64,000 nt of DNA from positions 127,994,065 to 128,058,064 of the forward strand of contig NC_079149.1 in the NCBI RefSeq assembly GCF_945859685.1, in the 5' to 3' direction. A model generated the notes under the pieces. It ran no database searches and was not told the origin of the DNA. It saw nothing but the letters and a program-made list of their open reading frames with translations. The stretch is from Eupeodes corollae (Eukaryota; Arthropoda; Insecta; Diptera; Syrphidae). The first letter of the stretch is position 1. The number at the start of each line of letters is the position of its first letter. This document shows, one piece after another, positions 19,331-29,887 of this stretch. The translations under genes and the position numbers were made by a program.

Positions 19331-21237
19331 TTGATTTTTTCTTCTAAACCGAGTATATCTATCCCAAAATAGCGCTTTCGGATCTCCTTGAGTATTGGAC
19401 AAACCGCCAGGAAATGAAATACATCTTCGCGTTCTTAGCGATTGCATAAATCGCACAATATTGGAAATTTTGGACGAAGAGGAATGTAGTGCAAATTGAT
19501 GAGTTCACCTCTTACTTTAACTAACAAGCTGATTTTTTGTGTACTGTTTTTGGCCAAGAAGTAGCTGTTGTGGTTCAAGTTTCGCTCATAAACTTATCGT
19601 ACATCATGTTGACAACTTTTTTCAGCAAGTGATTAAAATTCAACTTAAGCAACTTAAGATATTGAAAAAGTAGTTGAGCATTCAATTGCCAGTTTCTTCC
19701 AATATTTACGCACGAAACTTCAGAATCGATACCCCCATACTTCGCTTCGTAAAACAGTGTTGCAATTGCGGTAGCTCGAAATTATTTGTGTTTAGCTATG
19801 TGCGAAACTCTATTTCTTAGAATGCAACTTCTCCACACATAACACATAGCACGCTTTGATTCCGATAACATGGATTGTAAATGTTTTTCTAGATATATTC
19901 AAGTTAGATGCAATCAAAACTCTAAGATACTTGTATTCCCTTACTATATCTATCGGCTCCTCGTCAAACGTCCACTTCTCCCTCCTAGAATATCTCCTAC
20001 AACCGTTTCTGAATACCATCATTTTTGATTAAGAAAGATTTACTTCCAGATTCCATGTTTTGCAATAAATTTGAAGCCTATTTATCATTAGCTGCCGCCG
20101 TCTATAGTTTCAGCTAGGAAAATTATATCATCAGCGAACATCAGTCCTGAAATATTCTTTCCTCTTATATCAATGACACCTTTCACCGGATCAGTTATGT
20201 CATTTATGTATAGGATAAAGAGAAGAGTACTTAAACCGCATCCTTGCTTAATGCCCATTGACGTACCAAACTCATCTCGAAGAGAATTTTCATGCCAAAC
20301 TCGTGCGACATTTTCTTCGTACATGGCTCTAATAAAAGATTTAAGTTTAATTGAGATTCCATATTTATAAAACTTGTAAAAGACTGCTTCCCGCGGAATT
20401 GAATCGAAAGCTGCTCGAAAATCGAAAAGCGTAAGGCTTTTTTTACTTTACTTTTATAGATATTAGCAATATTTATTAATGAAAAAATTGGTTAATTGTC
20501 GAGTAATTTTTCCTTAAGCCAGCTTGGAATTCGTTTAATATTTGCTCAGATTTGAGCCAATCGTTGAGTCCAATATATAAGGAGGATCTTTACTGCTGTA
20601 TTTAAAAATGAGATGCCTCTATAATTTGATGGATCTTCAAAATTACCTTTTTTATGTAGCGGAAAAATAATTGCCTTTCGAAAACTCTCAGCAGAAAACG
20701 TCAGCAATGTCGAAAATTCTGTTGTACTCAAAAGTTAGAAGTCGTAAGAAATCTGGTGTAGTATTTTTTAAAATATTCATACGGTATTCTATCCTCCCCT
20801 GGTACTTTATATTTTTTTGCTTTTCCAATAACTATTTTTACCTCATTTTGGGATATAGGCGATGGTGCTACTATGTGTAAAGTGTTGTAAAATGAATTTT
20901 CAATTTTGTTCAATGTGCAGTACTGTAGCCGTTGGAATCTTTTTTCCACTTATAAGCCTTATTGCTTTCCAGAACTCCATTGAGTTTTTCGCCCTATTTA
21001 CCATTTCTATGTTTTTTCGTCAGCATTTCGCTTTTTTGCTTTACAAAGATTATTGAATTTTTTGTTCGCTGTTGCACAGAGGATTCTAAAAATGAGGTTA
21101 TTGGTCGTTCTGAATAATCTCAAGAAAGCAAAAGATAGGTTCCTAGCTCTCATGCAATCATTGTCAAAACCACTTTTGCCAAAACCTCATTTTTCGCCTA
21201 TGTTTTTTTGGGACGCTAGATTCTTGATAATGCTCGT
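19331..21237 (-). mobile_element. Non-LTR retrotransposon, minus-strand remnant
   Basis: Truncated at both ends and lying between blocks of CAGTAT repeat. From right to left on the minus strand are the endonuclease-RT linker (PKKHRRKMRFWQKWFDNDC, about 21205-21150), the RT fingers and palm, the thumb, and a C-terminal cysteine/histidine-type region (FPGGLSNTQGDPKALFWDRY, about 19400). No endonuclease core remains and no tail is visible at 19331. It resembles the plus-strand copy at 21700-23937 in order and motifs, but the protein sequences differ enough to be separate subfamilies. Confidence 0.75.
19810..20960 (-). pseudogene. LINE reverse transcriptase, frameshifted, catalytic box kept
   Basis: Pieces in order: KKYKVPGEDRIPYEYFKK (about 20850-20790, RT entry); SFRKAIIFPLHKKGNFEDP and NYRGISFLNTAVKIL (20700-20580); DFRAAFDSIPREAVFYKF (about 20430, palm start); GIKQGCGLSTLLFILYINDI (about 20250); and the catalytic box GLMFADDIIFLAET (about 20150-20110). 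After the palm, MVFRNGCRRYSRREKWTFD and VREYKYLRVLI (20020-19920) form the thumb. A poly-T insertion near 20435-20545 and several shifts break the frame. All the RT motifs survive, but no single ORF does. Confidence 0.8.
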
Positions 21238-21698
21238 TAGCATGTGCATGTCTAAGAAATTGTGGTTATACAATATTGGGTTCTTACAGAATTTAGACCC
21301 TACAGTATTGTGTTCATACAGAATTTTGACATGCAGTATTATAGATACAGTTTCATGGCACTTACAGTATTTCGACTTTCTTGACTGTTAACGTTTTGGG
21401 TCTGAAATACTGTATATGCTATTATACTGTCAAAATTCTTTACGAACACAATACTGTATGGTCACAATTCTGTATGGAATTCAAAATTTTGTATGACTCT
21501 GTTTGGTCATTGCATGTCTAAATTCTGTATTTAAAATACTGTAAATTTAAAACACCGTATGCATATCCAAGTAATATACGAACAACTGTAAGAAAACAGA
21601 ATTTTGAGATACAGAAATTTGACTTACAGTATTTTGAAAACACAGTATTTTTACATGCAGCATATGTAATACAACTTTTGAAGTACAGTGCAAAACAT
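21238..21698. repeat. Degenerate CAGTAT repeat, central block, switches strand
   Basis: About 460 bp of units near 15-17 bp with the consensus TACAGAATTTTGACAT / TACAGTATTTTGACTT. At 21285-21375 units read forward, at 21400-21560 they read as the reverse complement (AATACTGTATGG, AATTCTGTATGG), and at 21590-21690 they read forward again. It separates the two head-to-head LINE remnants exactly. Confidence 0.7.
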
Positions 21699-22258
21699 AC
21701 TCCGACCATATGCCCGTAGTGTTGAAGTGGACTAATAAAATTGTAACACGACAAAAAGAACTTAAACTCCTACCGAAACTCTTATCAAAACAAATTAAAC
21801 AAACATCTTTCCAAAATTGCTGCAAACCTTAATTGTACGGAAAAATTATCAAATGCAGTAACATCAAGCATACGAAGCTCGTCACAAACCCAAAATCATA
21901 CTCCCTCAGTAAAATTTAAACAGAAATGGTTCGATTATTAATGTGTTAAAGCATGGCAAAAATTATTCGCTTTTTTACATTCTCTATACACAAATGCTAC
22001 ACAGAAAAACTGAAGAGATTGTATTTAGAATCAATGTTGTGTATAAAAGACTATGCTTCCTCAAAAAAGTTAAATTTCAAAACAACCAAATGCGATCACT
22101 AGGCTTCATTAAAAACAAAAAAGAGTTTGGAAAAACAGCCAAGGAAATAAACGGGTAAACTTCGTGATAGACGCAACTATATCCGCAGATGATCTCAATT
22201 TGCACTTAAAAGGGTTACTTTTCAACAAATCAAGTTTATCGTTCGCACATGTCTTTTA

Positions 22259-23918
22259 GTCTTGGACGAAATTCTAGATTCGGAAATAACAGTTAATGAA
22301 ATCCAAAATGTTATTCTTAAAGTAAAAAATGGAAAACTATCCGGTGAAGACGGTATACCGTATGCATTCTTCAAAAACGCCTGCTCAACCTTGAACAACA
22401 ATCTAAAGCAACTTTTTAATATGATATCAACAACAGCTACAATAACAAACTCATTCAAAAAGTCCGTGATATTTCCAATACATAAAAAGTGTGATTCTAA
22501 TATTCCTGAAAACTACCGTGGAATCTCATTCATAAACACGATGGTTAAAATCTTTTGCGGTAGATTTGTGGACAGGCTTGAAAATTGGGTTGACAATAAT
22601 GAAATTCTTACGGAACTTCGGAAAAAATTACTCAACTGTTGACCAAATATTTTGTCCCACTTCAATAATAAAAGCATTTCAAGCTAGAAAAAGAAAGTTT
22701 ACCCATTTTTCGTCGATTTAAAAGCAGCACTTGACCTTGTTAACCAAAACGCACTCTTCTACAAGCTGTCACAAGTAGGTCTTTCGCCAAAATGTATCAA
22801 AGTTATGAAAGAAATGTATACGGGGACGCAAGTAGCAGTATGGGATGGTTCAGCTTACTCTCAGTGGTTCGATACAGAATCAGAGGTTAAACAAGGATGC
22901 CTATTAAGTCCTTTATTATTTTCGCTGAAGTTACTCAAGAATAAAAATACCTGGGAGTAAAAATTAATACGGTTCCAGACTTCAAAAACCACCTTCAAGG
23001 AAAAGCTGCTGCTTCCCGTAGCTTTTGCAACATGACGTGGCGAAAAATATTTAACAACCAAAACATCACTCTTTCAACTAAATATAAAGTCTTCGAAACC
23101 GTAGTAAAACCAACACTCTGTTATGTTGTTCAAATTTGGGGAATATATGAATTTGAAGTGTTGAAAAATTTCGTCGAAAATGCAAACAAATGTTTCATCT
23201 ACCAAGAAACATCCCAAATTATAGATTATATCTTGAAACAGGGTTGCCTAAGATTTTTACTAATACCCTTAAGTTTCAAGCTGACTAAATTTTAAAAATT
23301 GCTTCACATTTTGATACTCATCTAACAAAAAATTGCTGCACTACGAACAAAGAAACATCGACTGGTGGATGAAGAAATGGCAAAAACATTGCATCTTATT
23401 ACAACACTAATTTCAACTGGACTTCCAGTAACCAAGACTTCTTAAAAGAACAACTTCTCTCCTTAATGCAAATAAATAAAGACTACACTCGTAACGCATT
23501 GAGTGAAGAAGCACGACAATTTGAAAGCAGAATTATGTATTCACAATTAAATTATCACCTCTGCAGTAACAACTACTTTCAGGATAACCTTAGCTACGAA
23601 GAAATATCGCTGCTGTTTAAATCGAGATGTGAGCTCATCTACCCTAACGGCAGTCCATACAAATTTTGCATCCGTCCAATTTTGCACGCTGTGCAACATG
23701 AAGGCCAAAGAAGACAACTTTCATTTTATAAGCATTTTTCCAATCTTCCAACACTTAAGACTTGCATATCAAGAAAAGGAACGTTTAAAATGATGGAAAC
23801 ATTAGAAATTTTAAACGGAAGAAACTGGAAAGAATTGTGTAATTTTCTAAATTACACAATTAAATTCATAACCGTAATACTTAAACTTTGTGACCAAATA
23901 ATTGTTCTAATAAAATGA
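22259..23918 (+). pseudogene. LINE reverse transcriptase and C-terminal domain, catalytic box deleted
   Basis: EITVNEIQNVILKVKNGKLS (22280) and GEDGIPYAFFKN form RT entry. KKSVIFPIHKKC and NYRGISFINTMVKIF (22455-22555) form the fingers. VDLKAALDLVNQNALFYKL (about 22710-22770) is the palm start, and VKQGCLLSPLLFSL (about 22885-22930) precedes the expected F/YADD box. The sequence then jumps to LKNKNTWE and DFKNHLQGKAAASRS, thumb sequence, so the active site is gone. 23032-23295 and 23466-23918 hold thumb and C-terminal region, including FCIRPILHAVQHEG, a degenerate zinc-finger-like area. Several stops and shifts. Confidence 0.78.
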
Positions 23919-23921
23919 ATT

Positions 23922-23937
23922 ACTTACTTACTTACTT
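23922..23937. repeat. (TTAC)n tail
   Basis: Four TTAC units at the end of the plus-strand LINE. The complement of this tetramer is also the tail unit of the RTE-like elements at 1753-1770 and 7683-7690. Confidence 0.7.
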
Positions 23938-24010
23938 AATACTGTATTTGGCACAGAGTATTTTGAGTACAGTAAAATGGTCACTACAGTATTTCCACCC
24001 CAACTCTTTA
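23938..24010. repeat. Degenerate CAGTAT repeat, right block
   Basis: AATACTGTATTTGGC, ACAGAGTATTTTGAG, TACAGTAAAATGG and TACAGTATTTCC units directly follow the LINE tail. Confidence 0.6.
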
Positions 24011-25189
24011 CATACAAAATATGCTACCATTCTTGTTTAAATCATTTAGGTAATTTCCATATATTTATATAGCTCATAAAAAGATCAAGGTGTTATATTT
24101 ATTCGTGATAATTAAAAGTGGATTGATTGAAATAATTAATTCGCAAAAAAGAATCATGAATGACAATTTTAGTATCGCAGTAAAAAGACGTTTTATAGTA
24201 TTTATTTTCTTCATATTATCATATTCAACTTATACGTATCTATTTATACGATATTTCTCGCCAATTAAAGGCGTGTGTTTTAATCGATAGAAAACAAAAA
24301 AAATTAAATACGTTCTAATTTTTATTTGACTCATATACTATGGTATTTTATTTACAAATAAAATAAACATATTGAAAAAATTCACGTGTAATTATTTTTA
24401 AATCGAACGTATGTACATGTGTCAGGAAAAAATATTTGCCGCATTTGGCACATGGCATATAAATAACTCATTAAATATAAGCAACAATAATAATTATAAA
24501 TTTCTTTCAAAAGGGTATCAAAATAATATAATTCATACTTTCTGAAGCCTGATTACTGTTAAATGATAAATATGCACATGCTGAGGTCTAAGAATTATTT
24601 AAATGAAATCATCGTGTACTTAAGAGTACTTAAACTTGAAGAAAAGAAATAAAACCTAAATTTATGTAGATGACGATGCTAATGGTTATTCTAATTGATT
24701 AGCAAACTTTGGCATTATACTTTAGAGCACTTATGATAAATAATATAAGTTGTTGTTATTGATTGCGTTGGTTAACATTTTATTATTGTAAATAAACTAA
24801 ACATTGTCATCTTGAGTTTGTTTACAAGAAAAGAAAAATTATTTATGCACATTTTTAAGTGTCATGTCGCGTGTTTTGTTTTTCGTGTTTGTACTGTTGA
24901 AGTGTTCAAGGTATGAATACCAATTAATTGTCAATTCAAAACATTGTTTTGAAAACAATCAATAAAAATAGGGGCCCAGGAAATGACGTTATACAAAATG
25001 TCTATTGTATTTTTCATCTAGGTGCTGGTTGGTGAGTCAGAGCTTAAAAGGGTTAGAAATTTCTGACCAATTGAACTTAAAAACAATCTTTAAGCTTTTT
25101 TGACATCGAGTACAAAAGGGTTTAATTTATTAGAATAGACGTTTTTAGAAAAATATAACATTTATTATGTATTTGAATGAAGAGAAATC
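24011..25189. other. AT-rich spacer
   Basis: Nothing recognised. Scattered ATTATT and TAAATA low complexity. The longest frame (24090-24290) is a hydrophobic, AT-driven 66 codons without a recognisable domain. Confidence 0.5.
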
Positions 25190-25390
25190 GGGGAATTTGG
25201 TGTGATTGGATCTTACATCCCCGAAAACGACGATGGAATGGCTGTCACCGTCACTTCGTCAAGTTATGGCTGAAATACCGCCCAATATGTGTCAAAAGTG
25301 GTCGAAAATTACCTCAACAGAATTAATGTTTTTTAAATGATGTATTATTTCATACATATTGGCAACGTTCAAACTTTATAATAAAAAAGA
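25190..25390 (+). pseudogene. Mariner transposase scrap, internally deleted
   Basis: Reading the plus strand in broken frames gives FGVIGSYIPENDDGMAVTV (25194-25250), which aligns by eye with the VIGPYFF...VTVN block between the first and second catalytic aspartates of insect mariner transposases. It then fuses to MAEIPPNMCQKVVENYLNRI (about 25268-25325), the mariner C-terminal block. The part in between, with the second and third aspartates, is deleted. The TAA stop near 25337 comes before the usual terminal GGHLNDIVF-like motif. Ends are not resolved. Confidence 0.6.
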
Positions 25391-25475
25391 AATACCATGG
25401 ACAAAATATTTTGTATGTCTTTTATTTACGTTTACTTTACTTTTACTTTTGAAACTGCAAATGGATAACCCAAGC

Positions 25476-25483
25476 CTTTAAGG
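25476..25483. repeat. hAT target-site duplication, left
   Basis: CTTTAAGG, identical to 29880-29887; 8 bp is the hAT standard. Confidence 0.88.
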
Positions 25484-25506
25484 CAGAGGTTCCCAATCTT
25501 TTTTTG

Positions 25507-26175
25507 TTACGGAGCACTTTTTGCGTGAGAAATTTCACGCGGAGTTTTTTTTTTAGTAGGAATAATGTGCGTGCTTATTTTTGCATAAAGCTGAAATATC
25601 TGGTTAAATTTGGGACAACTGCAACCGTATATCAAGTACTTCATCGAGACGGGATCTATATTTGGTTTGGTTCGAACATATGCAGAGAACCCTGATTTGT
25701 ACATGTACATATGTTGTTGCAAACGGCAGAAGAATAATTTTAGCTTTTTTGACAGTGAACTAAACTCGTCTTCTGATAAGGATATCATTGTTGCGAAAAG
25801 TTCCTTTATCGAAGAATCTGATGTCAGGTCAATCAAGAACTCAAACTGCAGCGTTGTTAGGGTAGGTGCCTTTTACAACGTAATAGAGTACAGGTTTATT
25901 GCCCATACGTTTTTCTTAATGTTCAGGTGGAATTCGTTTGGAAAATAATGGAGGAAGCTATCCAGCAAACCTACTAGGTGGATATGAAACTCATTAAAAA
26001 TATTATGGAGAATGTTTCTTCTTTAAAGTCTTTCACCATTGGGAAGCAGTCTAGGTTCCGATTTTTTTATAGATTCAGCCCAAATCTGGATTTTTTTTAA
26101 ATGCTTCTATTTTTTTTCTGGCATCGAAAACAATTATTGCCTCTCCCTGAAGTGATACACTGAAATCATTTTTTT
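25507..26175 (-). pseudogene. hAT transposase C-terminal part, decayed
   Basis: The minus strand resumes the transposase after the mariner. FDARKKIEAFKKNPDLG (about 26125-26075) is a conserved block. Then come LVGLLDSFLHYFPNEFHL (about 25975), IDLTSDSSIKELF (25836-25797), and SLSKKLKLFF followed by a degenerate MYKSGFSAY (about 25695), where the family has YLCESGFSA, the core of the hATC dimerisation region. PKFNQIFQLYAKI (about 25600) closes it. Four or more frame changes. The order and spacing match ZBED5/SCAND3-type hAT transposases. Confidence 0.78.
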
Positions 26176-26181
26176 TTAATA

Positions 26182-27484
26182 AACGGTGATTTTTTAAGAG
26201 CTTGAGAACTTTTAAAAAAAAAACGCATACAATTTGCAAAATCACATCGATTCTTTATTTGAAACGTTAGATTGGTCCATGACATTTACTTTTTGAAGAT
26301 AATTTCATTTAAATGTTGACCGCGGCTGCGTCTTAGGTCTTCCATTCTGAAAGTCCAATTTTGGGTAACTTTTTCGAGCATTTCGGCCGGAATAGCCCGA
26401 ATTTCTTCGGAAATGTTGTATTCCAAAGCTGGAATAGTTGCTGGCTTATTTGTGTAGACTTTAGACTTGACGTAGCCCCACAAAAAATAGTCTAAAGGCG
26501 TCAAATCGCATGATCTTGGTGGCCAACTTACCGGTCCATTCCTTGAGATGAATTGTTCTCCGAAGTTTTCCCTCAAAATGGCCATAGAATCGCGAGCTGT
26601 GTGGCATGTAGCGCCATCTTGTTGAAACCACATGTCAACCAAGTTCAGTTCTTCCATTTTTGGCAACAAAAAGTTTGTTAGCATTGAACGATAGCGATCG
26701 CCATTCACCGTAACGTTGCGTCCAACAGCATCTTTGAAAAAATACGGTCCAATGATTCCACCAGCGTACAAACCACACCAAACAGTGCATTTTTCGGGAT
26801 GCATGGGCAGTTCTTTAACGGCTTCTGGTTGCTCTTCACTCCAAAAGCGGGAATTTTGCTTATTTACGTAGCCATTCAACCAGAAATGAGCCTCATCGCT
26901 GAACAAAATTTGTCGATAAAAAAGCAGATTTTCTGCCAACTTTTCTAGGGCCCATTCACTGAAAATTCGACGTTGTAGCAGATCGTTCGGCTTCAGTTCT
27001 TGCACGAGCTGTATTTTATACGGTTTTACACCAAGATCTTTGCGTAAAATCTTCCATGTGGTCGAATAACACAAACCCAATTGCTGCGAACGGCGACGAA
27101 TCGAGATTTCACGGTCTTCAGCAACACTCTCAGAAACAGACGCAATATTCTCTTCTGTACGCACTGTACGCATTCGTGTGGTTGGTTTAATGTCCAATAA
27201 AGTAAACTGAGTGCGAAACTTGGTCACAATCGCATTAATTGCTTGCTCACTTGGTCAATTATGTAGACCATAAATCGGACGTAAAGCGCGAAACACATTT
27301 CGAACCGAACACTGATTTTGGTAATAAAATTAAATGATTTCCAAGCGTTGCTCGTTAGTAAGTGTATTCATGATGAAATGTCAAAGCATACTGAGCATCT
27401 TTCTCTTTGACACCATGTCTGAAATCCCGCGTAATCTGTCAAATACTAATGCATGAAAATCCTAACCTCAAAAAAATCACCCTT
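26182..27484 (-). mobile_element. DD41D (rosa-type) mariner inserted in the hAT
   Basis: A 1303-bp element flanked by TA (26180-26181 and 27485-27486). The TIRs begin AACGGTGATTTTTTAAGAG (left) and, on the minus strand, AAGGGTGATTTTTTTGAGG (right). Length, TA target and TIR layout are textbook Tc1/mariner. It splits the hAT protein exactly between LLKLAYLSD and the following block. It is the best preserved element in the window. Confidence 0.93.
26286..27371 (-). pseudogene. DD41D mariner transposase, two N-terminal stops
   Basis: Cut-and-paste transposase of about 361 codons from ATG at 27371, in a single frame throughout. Two stops lie near the start: TAA at codon 14 and TGA at codon 39. 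From codon 49 on it is open for 313 codons. Residues 1-120 form the helix-turn-helix DNA-binding region (RRRSQQLGLCYSTTWKILRK). The catalytic triad is ILFSDEAHFW, WFQQDGATCHTA and CDLTPLDYFLWGY, with 41 residues between the second and third aspartates. That spacing defines the DD41D group, which includes rosa mariner from Ceratitis. The C-terminal HLNEIIF ending is present. All catalytic residues are intact; only the two stops inactivate it. Confidence 0.93.
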
Positions 27485-27486
27485 TA

Positions 27487-28150
27487 TATCTGACAGATAT
27501 GCCAATTTCAATAACCAACGGATCATTACACAACATGTCCCTCCAAACAAAGTTGTCGTCAATGAATAAGTTCTAACTTCAGCTCTTATTTCGAAAACCC
27601 ACGTCAGTGTTTTTCAGCGAAGAAGAAGTAAAGGCGTATGTAGACTACCCATGCCATCAATAAAGTTAATTATTTTCAGACTTTCGTCCAACTCCTCTTT
27701 AAGGGAGACCAGCATATTTTTTATTGCGAGGATATGGCGGTGTTCGAACGCAATGTCTACTGGTGCATCCTTTAACAATGTGCTTTATTCTTGCGACGGC
27801 AACGGACGTTTTTCCATTCATGGCCTTGGCACCGTCCGTGTGTACTTCCAAGCAGTTTACCCATGGTATGCCATTAATTCATCCATTTGCAGCGCAAATT
27901 ATGTGACTTTTATTCAAAAAAGTAAGTAAATTAGCTTTCTCATTCTCTGCTAAGTCTCCGATTCGTCTTGATATTGTGTTATTCGACAAAGGAACGGTGC
28001 CAACTAATTTTTGGCCTTTTCACCCAACAAACATTCAACGATGTCTTCAAAACAAAGCTTTATTAAGTTTTCAGCAATGGTATGGGCTTTGGAAACTTAC
28101 CAAGGAGGACGCCATGAACGCATTTTCGTTCACTGTCTTTGAGCGATAAG
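27487..28150 (-). pseudogene. hAT transposase central part, decayed
   Basis: Read right to left: AENLIKLCFEDIVECLLGEK (about 28070-28010), a disrupted PLSNNTISRRIEDLAENEK-like block (about 27990-27940), HTDGAKAMNG (about 27840-27810, matching the C.DGA.AM.G motif with a catalytic aspartate), MLVSLKEELDESLKIINFI (about 27720-27665), and LKLAYLSD (27510-27487). These follow the order of ZBED5-like hAT transposases. Multiple frameshifts. The final LAYLSD is interrupted by the mariner and resumes at 26175. Confidence 0.75.
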
Positions 28151-28199
28151 TAATAATGGTTTGAGATTAAGTAAGTTCAGCATACTTTCTTTTGAAGAA

Positions 28200-29700
28200 G
28201 GGAATCATCCCCAGCAAAGTGACGTTATATTTTTGCTGGATACATTGAACTGTTCGGCAACACTTAGTCGCAAATTACGCTTTGAAGCCAATCCCAAAAA
28301 AAGGCGAATATTCTTCTCCCATAAATTACCGACCGATAGCACTAGCGTCCCTTCTTTCTAAGGTCATGTAAACGCTGATTAATTATCAGCTTAAGAAATA
28401 TCTTTAGAAACGGAAGCTTCTTAATGACCGGCAATACAGCTCTCGTAGCAATAGGTCCACTGGTGATCTCATGGTTCATCTTACCGAACAGTGGAACAGA
28501 TTTTTAAATTTTTTTTGTAGAAAGTAGGATTATTGCATTTGATATTTCAAAGGCATTTGATAAAGTCTGGCATCTTGCTCTCTTATCGAAAATGCGTGCT
28601 TTCGGTATCGACGAATCTCTTCGTGGGATTAGAAATTTTCTTTCGAACCGTTCAATACAAGTTGTTTTGGACGGATTCAAGTCTGAAACTCATAAAATAA
28701 ACGTTGGTGTGCCACAGGCCTCCGTTTTTTTCCGACCCTCTTCCTCATTTTAATAAATGATCTCCTGTCTGCTACTTCTTATCGAAAACATTGTTTTGCT
28801 GACGATATCAATCTTAGCTTTTCATATTTGTTTCCAGACTTACAATCCTCCTCTTCGGATGTGGAACTGCAACGGCAAAATATGATTAGCTCATTAAATT
28901 CCGACCTACACAGCATTGTACAATAGGGAATAAAAAATCGTGTGGAATTTAATGCTTCGAAAACTCAATGCTGTCTTGCATCGTTAAAGCGAGATAAACC
29001 CTCTTTGCCACTATCTATGAGTGGCACTTGCATCAACGAAACGGAAGATCTTGACATCCTCGGGATGTGCAACCACCTTTTGTAGAGCAATCACATACGC
29101 GATGTTGGCAATAATGCCGCAAGATGTTTAGGTTTTTTGAGACGTTGCAAGAAATTTTTCTCTCCGTCTGATCTGGCTACAATCTACAAAACCTGTAAAC
29201 GTCCGAAACTTGAATATAACTCTCATCTCTGGGCTGGTGCTCCAGTAACTTATTTAAGCCTCTTGGACAGTATTGAAAAAAGAGCTTTTAAAATGATTGG
29301 TGACATTAACATCATCAACTCGTTTACATCACTCGGACATCGACGCAAGGTTTGTTGCCTCATCCTTTTTTACCGTTATTTTAACGGACTATGCTCTTGT
29401 GAAATATCCAGTTGCATTCCTCCCCTTAATCAATTTAACCGTAATACCCGCGCTTCTAGGAATGCCCATCAGTTTACCTTTGAGCCCAACTTCGGCCGTA
29501 CTATGAAAAACAGAGATTCTTTTTTTAGCCGTATTACGCGAATGTGGAACGCCTTGCCACGCTCTATATTTCCCTCTCATTGCAATGTTCAGAAATTTAA
29601 AACCAATGTACACCGACACCTCTTATCTAACCCTTCCCTCTTTTCCTAATACTCACACTGTGTCTTTGGCATATTAAAGGTATAAAAAACCCTTTTAGTG
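28200..29700 (+). mobile_element. Jockey-like LINE fragment inserted in the hAT
   Basis: Plus-strand non-LTR element with RT but no endonuclease, so 5'-truncated. The left limit is between the last hAT block (28150) and the first RT block (28280); the right limit is near 29700, with a short A-rich end. No TSD was resolved. The same family occurs at 39832-40880. It interrupts the N-terminal region of the hAT. Confidence 0.72.
28270..29649 (+). pseudogene. Jockey-like reverse transcriptase, broken upstream, open C-terminus
   Basis: PIPKKGEYSSPINYRPIALA (about 28287-28345) is the RT entry. IAFDISKAFDKVWHLALLSK (28535-28595) carries the first catalytic aspartate. INVGVPQAS (28705) and the catalytic box HCFADDINLSFS (28791-28826, in another frame) follow. 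NRVEFNASKTQCC (about 28938) is the post-catalytic block. The last 170 codons (29137-29649) are open: YKTCKRPKLEYNSHLWAGA, then RASRNAHQF and RITRMWNALPRSIFP, hallmark C-terminal blocks of this insect LINE group. Upstream, at least three shifts and one stop. Confidence 0.82.
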
Positions 29701-29879
29701 TTTGCTAATTATAAAAAAAAATCAACTGATTTTAATTGCCTGCAGGGGTTACTATGGCTGTCGTTGAAAAACAAATTATTTGAAATTTGTTTGTAGTTAC
29801 CTATACTCATTTTTGTTTTAATTTGACTGCTGCGATCAAAATTACAAGTGCTCCGCGTAGCACACTTTTTGAAACCCGG

Positions 29880-29887
29880 CTTTAAGG
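29880..29887. repeat. hAT target-site duplication, right
   Basis: CTTTAAGG, partner of 25476-25483. Confidence 0.88.

Larger units (their letters stand above)
21700..23937 (+). mobile_element. Non-LTR retrotransposon, plus-strand remnant
   Basis: It starts abruptly at the last residues of an APE-type endonuclease: SDHMPVVLKWTNK at 21701 contains the catalytic SDH. The linker (KKEFGKTAKEING, about 22120) follows, then RT palm, thumb and C-terminal domain, ending with AATAAAATGAA and a (TTAC)n run at 23922-23937. The 5' part of the endonuclease is missing where the CAGTAT repeat abuts. Internal deletion removes the RT catalytic box near 22930. No TSD is visible, because both sides are the degenerate repeat. 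Confidence 0.75.
25484..29879 (-). mobile_element. hAT transposon (ZBED5-like type) carrying two nested elements
   Basis: The left end CAGAGGTTCCCAA is a classic hAT terminus. The right end, reading inward on the minus strand, is CCGGGTTTCAAAAAG, a diverged partner. The exact 8-bp TSD CTTTAAGG on both sides confirms one hAT insertion. The subterminal GGAGCACTT is shared, inverted, at both ends (25512 and 29846). The transposase is on the minus strand in two parts, 25507-26175 and 27487-28150, interrupted by a mariner (26182-27484). A LINE occupies about 28200-29700. Without these two inserts the hAT remnant is about 1.6 kb. The BED-finger N-terminus is not found. Confidence 0.88.

Noticed and set aside
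21053..21391. 112-codon plus-strand frame
   Set aside because: Antisense to the LINE linker and running into the CAGTAT repeat.
25610..25948. 112-codon plus-strand frame
   Set aside because: Antisense to the hAT C-terminal block, which is the recognisable strand.
26286..27371. Active mariner transposase gene
   Set aside because: Two in-frame stops (codons 14 and 39) lie in the DNA-binding region; the 313-codon open part would lack that domain's start.
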